DNA from: Anaerolineaceae bacterium | GTDB lineage: Bacteria; Chloroflexota; Anaerolineae; Anaerolineales; Anaerolineaceae | Assembly (NCBI GenBank): GCA_017417055.1 | Contig: JAFPZX010000096.1 | Coordinates: 1 to 64,000, forward strand | DNA length: 64,000 bases | Direction of reading: 5' to 3' | Shown here: one piece after another, positions 34,384 to 41,999 of the stretch | Layout: each line of letters opens with the position of its first letter | Numbering within the stretch: the first letter of the stretch is position 1 | Program-made: the position numbers and the translations under genes | The notes under the pieces: model-generated | Seen by the model: the letters and a program-made list of their open reading frames with translations, nothing else | Told to the model about the DNA's origin: nothing | Databases searched by the model: none

Positions 34384-34410
34384 TGTGCTGCATCCATAAA
34401 CAGCTGCAAA

Positions 34411-35217
34411 TTAATGGGTTTTCCGGTATTCTCTCGGGGCGAGTCCGTATGCTTTTTTGAAGGCGTCTTTGAAGTAATTGCTGTCCGAAAACCCGCAGCG
34501 GAAGGCGATTTCCGTGATCGGGTCGTTTGTGGAGATCAGTTCCTCCGCCGCATGCTTTAGCCGGATAAAAGAAAGATATTGATGCACACCGATCCCGGCA
34601 GCTTCCCGGAATTTTTTGCTCAGATAATTCGGACTGAAGCCAACCGCCGCAGCAATCTCCGCGGTTGTGATTGGCTCGGTGTATTTTTCACTGATATATT
34701 TGGCGGCGGTAAGGATTTGCCGGTCGGTTGTGTGAATTTCCGCGGGTATGTCCTGAAAAAAATTGCAGACCCTTCCGCATAACAGGAACATCGTCTGCAG
34801 GATCATTTCCAGAATTGGAGAGGAGAAATTATCGGAGATTTTTCCCTCCGTGATCATCTGTGAAAATAACAGCGAAATCTGCTTTCGGTAGGCTTCCGGG
34901 ACATGGAAGATTCGCATTTCGTCAAAGAAACTGCCTTCCCCCGGAAGCAGTTTTTTTACATTTTCGCTGATGTCCTGCCCGTTGAAAAAGATCGTGTTTC
35001 GTTTGCAGGAACCGAACAGGTACCGGGTGTAGTGAAGCACATACGGCGGGATCAGGATAAAATCTCCGGGGTGCAGGTCGTACATGTTGTTTTCGATCGT
35101 AAACCTGCATCCTCCGGTTTCCACATAAAAAAGCTCGTAATACGGATGGCAGTGGTGAGCTGCCATCACAAATCCTGCTTCCCTTACTTTGCTGTCTGCG
35201 TGTATGGTTCTGTTCAT
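34411..35217 (-). CDS. AraC family transcriptional regulator
   Basis: A 268-residue regulator with an N-terminal cupin-like sensor domain (about residues 15-85: HHCHPYYELFYVETGGCRFT and GDFILIPPYVLHY) and a C-terminal double helix-turn-helix (about 165-265: TTAEIAAAVGFSPNYLSKKF and DPITEIAFRCGFSDSNYFKD). The ligand is probably a sugar or related small molecule. The C-terminal domain is full length. The closest same-strand target is the MATE pump gene, separated by a 149-bp repeat; regulation of that gene is inference. Confidence 0.92.
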   Translation of the reverse strand: MNRTIHADSKVREAGFVMAAHHCHPYYELFYVETGGCRFTIENNMYDLHPGDFILIPPYVLHYTRYLFGSCKRNTIFFNGQDISENVKKLLPGEGSFFDEMRIFHVPEAYRKQISLLFSQMITEGKISDNFSSPILEMILQTMFLLCGRVCNFFQDIPAEIHTTDRQILTAAKYISEKYTEPITTAEIAAAVGFSPNYLSKKFREAAGIGVHQYLSFIRLKHAAEELISTNDPITEIAFRCGFSDSNYFKDAFKKAYGLAPREYRKTH

Positions 35218-35230
35218 TTACAGTTTGTTT

Positions 35231-35320
35231 GTTAGGCAAATGCGGATTAATTCCCGCGAAGGCGAGAGGACAGTTCTGCGCTCCGCGCAAAACCGTCCCC
35301 GAATCTCAATTAATGTCTTC
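35231..35320. repeat. Family A copy
   Basis: GTTAGGCAAATGCGGATTAA, GCGAGAGGACAGTTCTGCG, CGCAAAACCGTCCCC and GAATCTCAATTAAT. It fills the 108-bp gap between the AraC gene and the FMN-enzyme 3' end. Confidence 0.8.
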
Positions 35321-35325
35321 TGGAT

Positions 35326-36216
35326 TTACAAATCCCAGATCACGGAATCATTGATTTGATCCGTGGTTTCGAAGCCGGTGCGTCCCATGTATGAGACAAG
35401 TTCACCGGTCATGGCTCTGATTTCCTTTTCGATCCCGTCCGCGCCGGTTGAATAGGTCTTATCCAGAATATGTCTGCTGACGCTGACCGCCTTCGCACCG
35501 AGTGCAAGCGCTTTGAACACATCCAGTCCTGTTTCGAACCCGCAGTCGACAAAAACTTCCAGCTCATCCCCGACTGTTTCCAGAATATCGGGCAGGATGA
35601 GGAGCGGCGGAACTGCTCCGTCAAAAATCCCATGATGATGAGAAACGATGATGGCACGGGCGCCTGCTTCAGCACATTTTTCCGCGTCTGATTCGCTCAG
35701 AACACCTTTGACGACAAAAGGCAGGTCTCCTGCTGCATTGATGTAGCGGGTCAGTTGGATCAGGCTTTTCGGTTCCATTTTGAACCCGGCAACGTCATCA
35801 TATGTGCCGTACTTGCCGAAAGCATGATCGATGTCCATGCCGACCGCGAACGCTCCGTGCGCCTTTGCGAATTCTATGCGGTGGAAGATCAGAGCCTCGT
35901 CTGTATACGGTTTGATGATTTCGATGGTATCAGCTCCGGTTGCGTATATATTGTTCATCTCCTCGTCAGTGCTCATGCCCCACATGTTGAGCGCACCGGC
36001 CTGTTGGAAGCCTTTCGCCATTTCAACCGGATACCCCGGATGAGCTTTTTCCAGATGGGAAAAGGCGGCATTCATGATGGGCGTGGAAAACTTTTTCCCG
36101 AGGATCGTGGTTTCGGCAGAGGGAAGGACGGAATCGATCAGCCTTTGTTCGATCATCAGGCTGTCCAGAAATTTTCTGGTGATTACATTGGAATTATAGT
36201 TTTTTTCAGCTGTCAT
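35326..36216 (-). CDS. FMN-dependent alpha-hydroxy-acid oxidizing-type protein
   Basis: A 296-residue TIM-barrel protein related to lactate oxidase/glycolate oxidase and IPP isomerase type 2. Barrel landmarks are TPIMNAAFSHLEKAHPG near the N-terminus, LPFVVKGVLSESDAEKCAEA near residue 180, the phosphate-binding VFVDCGFETGLDVFKALALG and ALGAKAVSVSR. The strand-6 segment IIVSHHHG replaces the usual SNHGGR with catalytic His and Arg, so typical hydroxy-acid oxidation is uncertain. FMN binding is likely. The ATG at 36216 has GAGGTAAAT before it; an in-frame codon 19 residues earlier lies in family A repeat. Confidence 0.8.
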   Translation of the reverse strand: MTAEKNYNSNVITRKFLDSLMIEQRLIDSVLPSAETTILGKKFSTPIMNAAFSHLEKAHPGYPVEMAKGFQQAGALNMWGMSTDEEMNNIYATGADTIEIIKPYTDEALIFHRIEFAKAHGAFAVGMDIDHAFGKYGTYDDVAGFKMEPKSLIQLTRYINAAGDLPFVVKGVLSESDAEKCAEAGARAIIVSHHHGIFDGAVPPLLILPDILETVGDELEVFVDCGFETGLDVFKALALGAKAVSVSRHILDKTYSTGADGIEKEIRAMTGELVSYMGRTGFETTDQINDSVIWDL

Positions 36217-36230
36217 ATTTACCTCATTTC

Positions 36231-36330
36231 TTAGAAAACGCTGATTAATGGTGATTTCACGTTGAAGAGTCAATGCAACCTGTTTTGTTGACTCAAGTCT
36301 GAGTCAACGAAAACAGGTCACTTTTGACTC
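36231..36330. repeat. Family A left end plus full family C copy
   Basis: TTAGAAAACGCTGATTAATG (36231-36250) is a lone family A end. It is followed by AGTCAATGCAACCTGTTTTG...CAAAACAGGTCACTTTTGACTC (36268-36330), a family C palindrome. Confidence 0.7.
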
Positions 36331-36359
36331 AGTTGAATAAATCATCGCTTTTTTATGAC

Positions 36360-36668
36360 TTATTTCAAGCTGTTCATCCTTCCGATGCCTGTTTTCATCA
36401 AAAGAATAAAACTGACGATAAGAACAGCAGCGGCGATCCCGATATTGAGTCCGCTGCTGCCAAACAATCCGACGATCCCGCTGAGCAGCGGTGCGCACGC
36501 GGTTAGAAAAAGAACATTGGAAAACTCCTTTGCATATGCTTTTTTATCCTTTGGATTGGCCGCCCAATTTTTGGGGATCAGGTCATATCCGTCGGCTCTG
36601 ACCAGTGCGGCATAGATGGCCATTCCTGCTGCCAGGAGAAACATAAGATAAGAATATCCGTGTTCCAT
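36360..36668 (-). CDS. Small membrane protein, DUF3784-like
   Basis: A 102-residue membrane protein with three hydrophobic segments: residues 6-22 (LMFLLAAGMAIYAALV), about 55-72 (VLFLTACAPLLSGIVGLF) and about 77-95 (IGIAAAVLIVSFILLM). The loop GYDLIPKNWAANPKDKKAYA fits the DUF3784 pattern in which a Gly-Tyr rich loop follows the first helix; the match is by eye and tentative. Function unknown. The ATG at 36668 has AAGGA ten bases upstream. The gene lies between two palindromic repeats. Confidence 0.6.
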   Translation of the reverse strand: MEHGYSYLMFLLAAGMAIYAALVRADGYDLIPKNWAANPKDKKAYAKEFSNVLFLTACAPLLSGIVGLFGSSGLNIGIAAAVLIVSFILLMKTGIGRMNSLK

Positions 36669-36704
36669 ATGCTGTGAATCCTTATATGTGTCCAAACCTG
36701 AGGC

Positions 36705-36736
36705 CGGGGACTGTCCCTTTATGGGACTGTCCCCGG
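36705..36736. repeat. Family I palindrome
   Basis: CCGGGGACTGTCCC-TTTAT-GGGACTGTCCCCGG, an almost perfect inverted repeat. Confidence 0.8.
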
Positions 36737-36833
36737 CAGTTCCATGAAAAGTAACACTCAGTGCTTTCCTTAGTTCTGAATACTTACCATAATGGTATGA
36801 ATATGATTATAATAGAGAAATCAAATCTTTTGT

Positions 36834-36934
36834 TTAAGGAAACGCTGATTAATTCCGATAAAGGCGTGAGGACAGTTCTCCTCGTTCCTCGTGAGAACCG
36901 TCCCCGAACCTCAATTAATCAGTGCTTCCTTAAA
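36834..36934. repeat. Family A, best-preserved copy
   Basis: TTAAGGAAACGCTGATTAATT at the left and AATTAATCAGTGCTTCCTTAA at the right are nearly perfect terminal inverted repeats of about 20 bases around a 60-base hairpin core (GAGGACAGTTCTC...GAGAACCGTCCCC). It lies 28 bases before the pyridoxamine-oxidase-like gene. Confidence 0.85.
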
Positions 36935-36961
36935 TCAAATCTGAAAATAAGGAGTTTAAAA

Positions 36962-37363
36962 ATGGAAGGTATTGAAAAAGTTTGTAATTTTCTGGATGAA
37001 GCGCAAACCTATTATCTCGCGACGGTTGAAGGCGACCAGCCCAGAGTCCGTCCTTTCGGAACGGTTCTCCTCTATGACGGAAAGCTTTACATCCAGACCG
37101 GAAAGGTGAAGCCTGTTTCCAAACAGCTTGCCGCGAATCCGAAAGCCGAAATCTGCGCATTCAAAGGCGGAAAATGGCTGCGTGTGTCGGGTGAGCTTGT
37201 GAACGATGACAATCATGATATCAAAGTTGCCATGCTGGAAAAGATGCCGAGTCTGAAGGGTATGTACAGTGCGGATGATGACAACATGCAGATGCTGTAC
37301 TTCAAAAACGCTGTGGCGACCTTCAGCTCTTTCACTGAAGCGCCTGAAACTTTCACATTTTGA
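36962..37363 (+). CDS. Pyridoxamine 5'-phosphate oxidase-like flavin protein
   Basis: A 133-residue split-barrel protein of the PNPOx-like FMN-binding family. The N-terminal LATVEGDQPRVRPFGTVLLY is the family's flavin-contact strand, followed by KLYIQTGKVKPVSKQLAANP and FKGGKWLRVSGELV. Full-length PNPOx enzymes exceed 200 residues; this short form is typical of heme- or F420/FMN-binding relatives with unknown reaction. I chose the ATG at 36962, preceded by AAGGAGTTTAAAA; the reading frame upstream runs through the family A repeat. A terminator hairpin follows directly. Confidence 0.82.
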   Translation: MEGIEKVCNFLDEAQTYYLATVEGDQPRVRPFGTVLLYDGKLYIQTGKVKPVSKQLAANPKAEICAFKGGKWLRVSGELVNDDNHDIKVAMLEKMPSLKGMYSADDDNMQMLYFKNAVATFSSFTEAPETFTF

Positions 37364-37368
37364 GAGAT

Positions 37369-37408
37369 AAACGTCTGTTGATTTGTTGAAAATCAGCAGA
37401 CGTTTTTG
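37369..37408 (+). terminator. Rho-independent terminator
   Basis: AACGTCTG (37370-37377) pairs with CAGACGTT (37397-37404), the stem extended by a TGATTT/AAATCA inner section, followed by TTT. A GTGGGCAG-C-CTGCCCAC hairpin lies at 37434-37450. Confidence 0.8.
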
Positions 37409-37490
37409 TTTGGAACAAAGAATTATTAAAAAGTGGGCAGCCTGCCCACCTATTTTTGTATCTCCCTTTTTATAATTATTGTAATTATTC

Positions 37491-37578
37491 AGAGCTTGAA
37501 CAACGTACATGGGGACTGGCACGCTTGTTTGGGCTGCGTTGTACAAGGTGCCAATCCCTATGTGCTCCCTTCTGAATA
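37491..37578. repeat. Family B copy
   Basis: CAGAGCTTGAACAACGTACATGGGGACTGGCACGC at the left, GTGCCAATCCCTATGTGCTCCCTTCTGAATAG at the right. It ends 40 bases before the first gene of the kinase/AAA cluster. Confidence 0.7.
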
Positions 37579-37618
37579 GATATGTTTCTTGTTACAAATC
37601 CGACAGGGAGGCGCATAT

Positions 37619-39508
37619 ATGGAAATCAGTAAAAGTGTTCAGGAAGTATTGACACAGGCGCAGATGCTGAAGCTGAATACAAACAGCGGCACGTTATGTG
37701 TGGAGCATTTTTTATATGCTCTGCTGCTCATGGCAAAGTATCTGGATGAACCGATGAACAAAAAGGAATACCTTACTGAGGCAAAGAAGCTGCGGAAGAT
37801 GCTGGAAAAGCAGATCAACAGTATCGCCATGGCGGAACAGGAGCTGAGAGTAAAGGCATATCAGGACCCGGCTGCTTTCCATAATGATCCATCTGTACTC
37901 GGCAGGGCTGTCGAAATCGCCGGTGCGAAGGCTGTGAGTACCCTGGATTTGGCGAATGCAGTCCTGGAAAAATCAGAGCCCACGGTCAGCTGGCTCAACA
38001 GTCTGGATATCTCACCCGCTGCTGCGGAAGACGATGCCAGATATGGAACAAAAAAGCCGGCAAAACAAAAACCGCCTCAGCACAAGCCACTCCCCTCTCA
38101 AAACAGCGATACCCTGTTTTCCATCAGTGGAACTGATCAAGATCCCAATCAGACGATTGTTGAATCTGAGCTTAATCAGACGATTGCCGAATCTGAGCCT
38201 AATCAGACGATTGACGAACCGGAGCCGAACCTTGATGAATTACGGAAACTTCTTAATGAAGAACGGAAACGTTTTGAGAAAGAAAAAAAGCAGTTTGAAG
38301 CAGAACGGAAACAGTTTAGCGAAGAGAAAAAGCAATTTGAGGTAGAGCGGAAAATTCTTGAAGAAGAGCAGGAAGTATTCTTTGACAGGCAGGAGCGGCT
38401 AAACATTGACCGGGAACAACTTAAAAATGATAGGGATCGTTTTGAAAAAGATCGGAAAGCTCTGGATGAACGGGAGAACCATCTCGATGACTATCGCATT
38501 CATCTGGAACGGGAAAAAGCGAAACTGAACGAACTGCAGGCACAGCCTCAAAAACAGGCACCAAAAAAACAAAAAGATTTATGGACCTTTATCGGACCGT
38601 TTCAGTTTCGGGGTTCGGCTTTTTGGGGATTTCTGCAATATTTTTTGTTGGGTGCGGTGGTTTTCTGCGGTGCGCTCTTCGCGCTGGAGCATTTCACCCA
38701 TTATGTCACCAAACCGCCGACGGCCTGGTGGTCTTTCGGCATCAATGCTTTCATTGTTGTGAGTGTTTATTACCATCTGCGAGGCATTACTTATCTGATG
38801 GAGCGCAAGTGGCCTGCCTGGGCGCTGTTCACACGGCAGATATTCGATATCCTGCTGATCCTCTCTCTGATGTCGGTTTATCTCTTTGAATTCTGTGTAC
38901 CTGGTTATTTCCCGAAATGGCGGGAATATGTTATGGGGCGGTTCCTGACCTTCAAACCCAGTCCGCTGCCTTATGTGCCGCGCTGGCTGAAATATGTGGG
39001 TGGCGTGTTTTGTGTGCTGGTGTTTTCTGTTGGGTCGATCATCTATAACAGCTTGCACTACGGTCCGGAAGACGAGAAGAAAAAAATCAAATATGGGAGC
39101 AATGAAGGACCGGTCGGGAAAGTTATATTCCAGTCTGTTTCCGGAAATCTGGCATTTCCGGTGGCGCTGCTGTTTGCCATCTGGGCTTATGATAAACCAT
39201 TCAAACCCTGGCATATCAAGGTTTTCTGGTGCTATGGATTTTTGACTCTCTGGACAATGTTTTTCACCATTTTCAGCTGTTGGCACCAGGCGGTCCATGC
39301 AAAATGGTACCGCGGAAAGATGTTCAATATCGTCCGGTTTATATTCCGTCTGCATATTTCGCTTTTCATCCCGGAGCTTGTGCTCTTCCTGCACTGGCTG
39401 TTTGGCTGGTCCCCGATGCAGCTGTGGGTGAAGATCATTCTGTGCGTTTATACCGTGATCGCGGTCATCATGTCAGCTGTTGGCGCCTGGCTGCTTGTCA
39501 GAAAGTAG
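37619..39508 (+). CDS. Clp_N-like, coiled-coil, polytopic membrane protein (cluster gene 1)
   Basis: A 629-residue protein of unknown family. The N-terminus (about 1-140) resembles the Clp N-domain that docks substrates and adaptors (KSVQEVLTQAQMLKLNTNSG, CVEHFLYALLL). A linker carries three units of nine residues with NQTI at 177, 186 and 195, each centred on a Thr (179, 188, 197) beside acidic residues. A long charged coiled coil runs from about 205 to 320 (EERKRFEKEKKQFEAERKQF). Eight hydrophobic segments fill 340-629. It may be the membrane-bound receptor of the cluster, with its cytosolic Clp_N-like domain matching that of gene 5 and the Thr units as kinase sites; both points are inference. 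The ATG follows GGGAGGCGCATAT. The next gene begins 12 bases later. Confidence 0.8.
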   Translation: MEISKSVQEVLTQAQMLKLNTNSGTLCVEHFLYALLLMAKYLDEPMNKKEYLTEAKKLRKMLEKQINSIAMAEQELRVKAYQDPAAFHNDPSVLGRAVEIAGAKAVSTLDLANAVLEKSEPTVSWLNSLDISPAAAEDDARYGTKKPAKQKPPQHKPLPSQNSDTLFSISGTDQDPNQTIVESELNQTIAESEPNQTIDEPEPNLDELRKLLNEERKRFEKEKKQFEAERKQFSEEKKQFEVERKILEEEQEVFFDRQERLNIDREQLKNDRDRFEKDRKALDERENHLDDYRIHLEREKAKLNELQAQPQKQAPKKQKDLWTFIGPFQFRGSAFWGFLQYFLLGAVVFCGALFALEHFTHYVTKPPTAWWSFGINAFIVVSVYYHLRGITYLMERKWPAWALFTRQIFDILLILSLMSVYLFEFCVPGYFPKWREYVMGRFLTFKPSPLPYVPRWLKYVGGVFCVLVFSVGSIIYNSLHYGPEDEKKKIKYGSNEGPVGKVIFQSVSGNLAFPVALLFAIWAYDKPFKPWHIKVFWCYGFLTLWTMFFTIFSCWHQAVHAKWYRGKMFNIVRFIFRLHISLFIPELVLFLHWLFGWSPMQLWVKIILCVYTVIAVIMSAVGAWLLVRK

Positions 39509-39520
39509 GGAGGTTCGTTT

Positions 39521-41200
39521 ATGTCTTCAAAAGTGATTTTAACTATTACCAAAGGTGAAAATGAAGGAAAAACCTATGAGTTTTCGGAAGTCAGCCGGGC
39601 AGTGATCGGACGGCAGGAAGATTGTGCGATCGTTGTTCCGGAAAAAACAGTTTCCCGCTATCACTGCCTGCTGGAGATCACACCTCCGAAGGTTGTCCTG
39701 CAGGATTTCGGCTCGTTGAATGGCACATTCCTGAATGGAGAAAAGATCGGTCAGCGGGACCGTGACCAGTCTCTGGAAGAGGCTCAGAAAGAGGCCCATG
39801 ATTCTTTTGAGATGAAAGATGGCGATGTGTTGGGACTGGGGAGACAGTGTGAGATTTCTTTGAAAGTGGAAACAAGTGAGAACTGTGCGCGCTGCGGTGC
39901 GGAATTGCCGGTTTTGCCTCCGCATAGTAAAGGCCTGGTCTGGACGAATGATGAAGGTCAGCGCATTTGTGAGAAATGTTGGAAGGCTGTTCAGAAGGAA
40001 AAAGAGGAAGAGGAACGCAGGCGGAAAGAAGAAGAGAAAAAACGACTGGATGAGGAAAAAAGGCGGAAAGAAGAAGAGCTGAAACTTCAGCAGCAGGCGC
40101 AGAAAACGAAACAGAAAAAATGTAAGAACTGCGGAAAGCTGTTCACGCCTGCAGCTCCGGACAATGCCCTTTGTCCCAAATGCCTCGCGGAGGAAGCAGA
40201 GATATTGAATGCCGCGCTGGCGGGGATCATTTTGAAAAACAATCAACCGGCGCAAAAGCCGGAGAAGCCCAGCGGACCTTCAATCATTCCGGGATACGAC
40301 AATGTCAAAAAGCTCGGTGAAGGCGGCATGGGTACGGTCTGGAAAGTCCGGAACCGCAAAACCGGCAAAGACTTTGCGCTCAAAACCATCCTGCCGAAGG
40401 TAGGTATGGATGAAAACGCGCGGAAACTTTTTATGCGTGAGGCGGATATCTGCAAATGTCTGGATCATAAGAATGTGGTGAAAGGCTATGAAACCGGTGA
40501 TGCGAACGGAACGCTTTACATCCTCATGGACCTCTGTGAGGGCGGCAGTGTGGATGACCTGATCGAGCAGAAAGGCGGTAAGCTGAGCATTGAGCTGGCG
40601 ACCTGGATCATGCTGCAGGTGCTTTCCGGCCTGGATTATGTTCACAACATGGATATCGATGTGCTGGTGAAGGCAGGACTGTTCCGTGGTATGAAAGAGG
40701 TCAACACAATCGGGGTGGTTCATCGTGATTTCAAACCCGGCAACGTTTTTCTTTCCGATACAAGTGATCATCCGGTGGCAAAGGTCGCAGATTTTGGTCT
40801 GGCGAAGGCCTTCAATACCGCCGGAAAATCCCAGGTATCCAAAACCGGTTCCATTAAAGGGACTCCGGTCTTTATGCCGAAGCAGCAGGCGATGAACTGT
40901 AAATACGCCAAACCGGAAGTGGATGTCTGGGCAGCTGCGGCTTCTTTTTATTATATGCTTACCGGAAAATTTCCAAAAGATTTCTACAGTGGGAAAAACC
41001 CTTGGCAGGTTATTATTCTGGAAAAAGCGATCCCGATCCGCAAACGGAATTCAGCGATTCCGGAAAAAATGGCAGCGGTAATTGATAAAGCACTTGTGGA
41101 AGACCCCTCTATCGGATACAAATCCGCCGCAGCGCTGCGCAGGGATCTGGTTGCTGCGCTGCCTTCAAATGTGAGAGAGTATTGTAAAGGAATTTTGTGA
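39521..41200 (+). CDS. FHA domain Ser/Thr protein kinase with zinc ribbons (cluster gene 2)
   Basis: A 559-residue cytosolic kinase. The FHA domain (about 20-95) has the phosphothreonine-binding residues Gly-Arg, Ser-Arg-x-His and Asn-Gly-Thr (VIGRQEDCAI, VSRYHCLLEI, GSLNGTFLNG). Zinc ribbon one uses Cys122/125/150/153. A short charged coiled coil follows, then ribbon two with Cys201/204/218/221. The kinase domain (about 258-555) is complete: glycine loop LGEGGMGT at 265-272, Lys288, HRD at 401-403 and DFG at 424-426. An insert of about 20 residues precedes HRD, and TPVFMPKQQ replaces the usual T-P-x-Y-MAPE/SPE. The FHA domain probably reads phosphothreonine on partners, perhaps gene 1. It overlaps the phosphatase gene at its stop codon. 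Confidence 0.92.
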   Translation: MSSKVILTITKGENEGKTYEFSEVSRAVIGRQEDCAIVVPEKTVSRYHCLLEITPPKVVLQDFGSLNGTFLNGEKIGQRDRDQSLEEAQKEAHDSFEMKDGDVLGLGRQCEISLKVETSENCARCGAELPVLPPHSKGLVWTNDEGQRICEKCWKAVQKEKEEEERRRKEEEKKRLDEEKRRKEEELKLQQQAQKTKQKKCKNCGKLFTPAAPDNALCPKCLAEEAEILNAALAGIILKNNQPAQKPEKPSGPSIIPGYDNVKKLGEGGMGTVWKVRNRKTGKDFALKTILPKVGMDENARKLFMREADICKCLDHKNVVKGYETGDANGTLYILMDLCEGGSVDDLIEQKGGKLSIELATWIMLQVLSGLDYVHNMDIDVLVKAGLFRGMKEVNTIGVVHRDFKPGNVFLSDTSDHPVAKVADFGLAKAFNTAGKSQVSKTGSIKGTPVFMPKQQAMNCKYAKPEVDVWAAAASFYYMLTGKFPKDFYSGKNPWQVIILEKAIPIRKRNSAIPEKMAAVIDKALVEDPSIGYKSAAALRRDLVAALPSNVREYCKGIL

Positions 41201-41961
41201 TGAGCAAAGAGAAGTTTTCACATGTTTATACCTATGCGGGTTTGTGTGATATCGGATCGCTGCGTCAAACCAATCAGGATCGCATCATCCTGCATCCCGA
41301 ACAGGATTTCTTTGCTGTTTCTGATGGCATGGGCGGTTTACTGTATGGAGAAGATTCGGCAATTTACGTCAGTGAAACCATGCCGAAGCTGGTGGATATC
41401 AGCGCACGGAACTGCTCAAAAAATACATCAGCGGAGGACGCGGCGGAGATGCTGGCGTCTTCAGCCAGGATGCTGAGTGACGCACTGTATCAAAAGGGCA
41501 ATTCTCCGAAACGATTTGATTACGGTGCGACGCTGGCTGGTGTCTGGCTGTTTGCAGATGAGGCCATATATATCGGTCTGGGAGACAGCCGCGGTTATCT
41601 GCAGCGGGACGGCGAGCTGAAGCAGGTAAGTGAAGATATGAATATCGCCGGGCTGATGGTCCGCAGTGGATTGATGACTCGGGAAGAAGCGGCGGAGAGT
41701 CCCGCGAACTCCCGTTTGACAGCTTTTGTAGGCATGGAAGCGCCTGCCGAACCAATCACCTGGCGGGTCAGGGTTCAGCCCGGGGATGTTATTTTGCTGT
41801 GCAGCGACGGTCTCTACGGCATGGTGCCGGAACCGGAGATCACGGAGGTCCTGAAGTCAGATGGATCATTGGATGGTATCTGTCAAAAACTCATCGGCAG
41901 TGCTAATGCGCATGGCGGGCGGGACAACATCTCAGCGGTGGTGATTCGTATCAACAAGTAG
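41200..41961 (+). CDS. PP2C-type Ser/Thr protein phosphatase (cluster gene 3)
   Basis: A 253-residue PPM/PP2C phosphatase, Mn2+/Mg2+-dependent, probably reversing the two kinases of the cluster. Conserved motifs are RQTNQDR (near residue 21), FFAVSDGMGG with a metal-binding Asp (near 41), YIGLGDSRGYL, LLCSDGLYGM and GGRDNISAVVI with the last metal Asp. There is no membrane helix or sensor domain. The ATG overlaps the kinase stop (TGATG), so translation is coupled. An in-frame GTG one codon earlier is possible. Gene order kinase-phosphatase is common in bacterial Hanks-kinase operons. Confidence 0.95.
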   Translation: MSKEKFSHVYTYAGLCDIGSLRQTNQDRIILHPEQDFFAVSDGMGGLLYGEDSAIYVSETMPKLVDISARNCSKNTSAEDAAEMLASSARMLSDALYQKGNSPKRFDYGATLAGVWLFADEAIYIGLGDSRGYLQRDGELKQVSEDMNIAGLMVRSGLMTREEAAESPANSRLTAFVGMEAPAEPITWRVRVQPGDVILLCSDGLYGMVPEPEITEVLKSDGSLDGICQKLIGSANAHGGRDNISAVVIRINK

Positions 41962-41999
41962 CGGTTTACGGATGGATGAAAACTTGAAAAGAGAGAAAA

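Noticed and set aside
34187-34560. Several overlapping short frames on both strands with internal peptide repeats
   Set aside because: They arise from the 34-bp tandem repeat and inverted arms; no start site or conserved protein.
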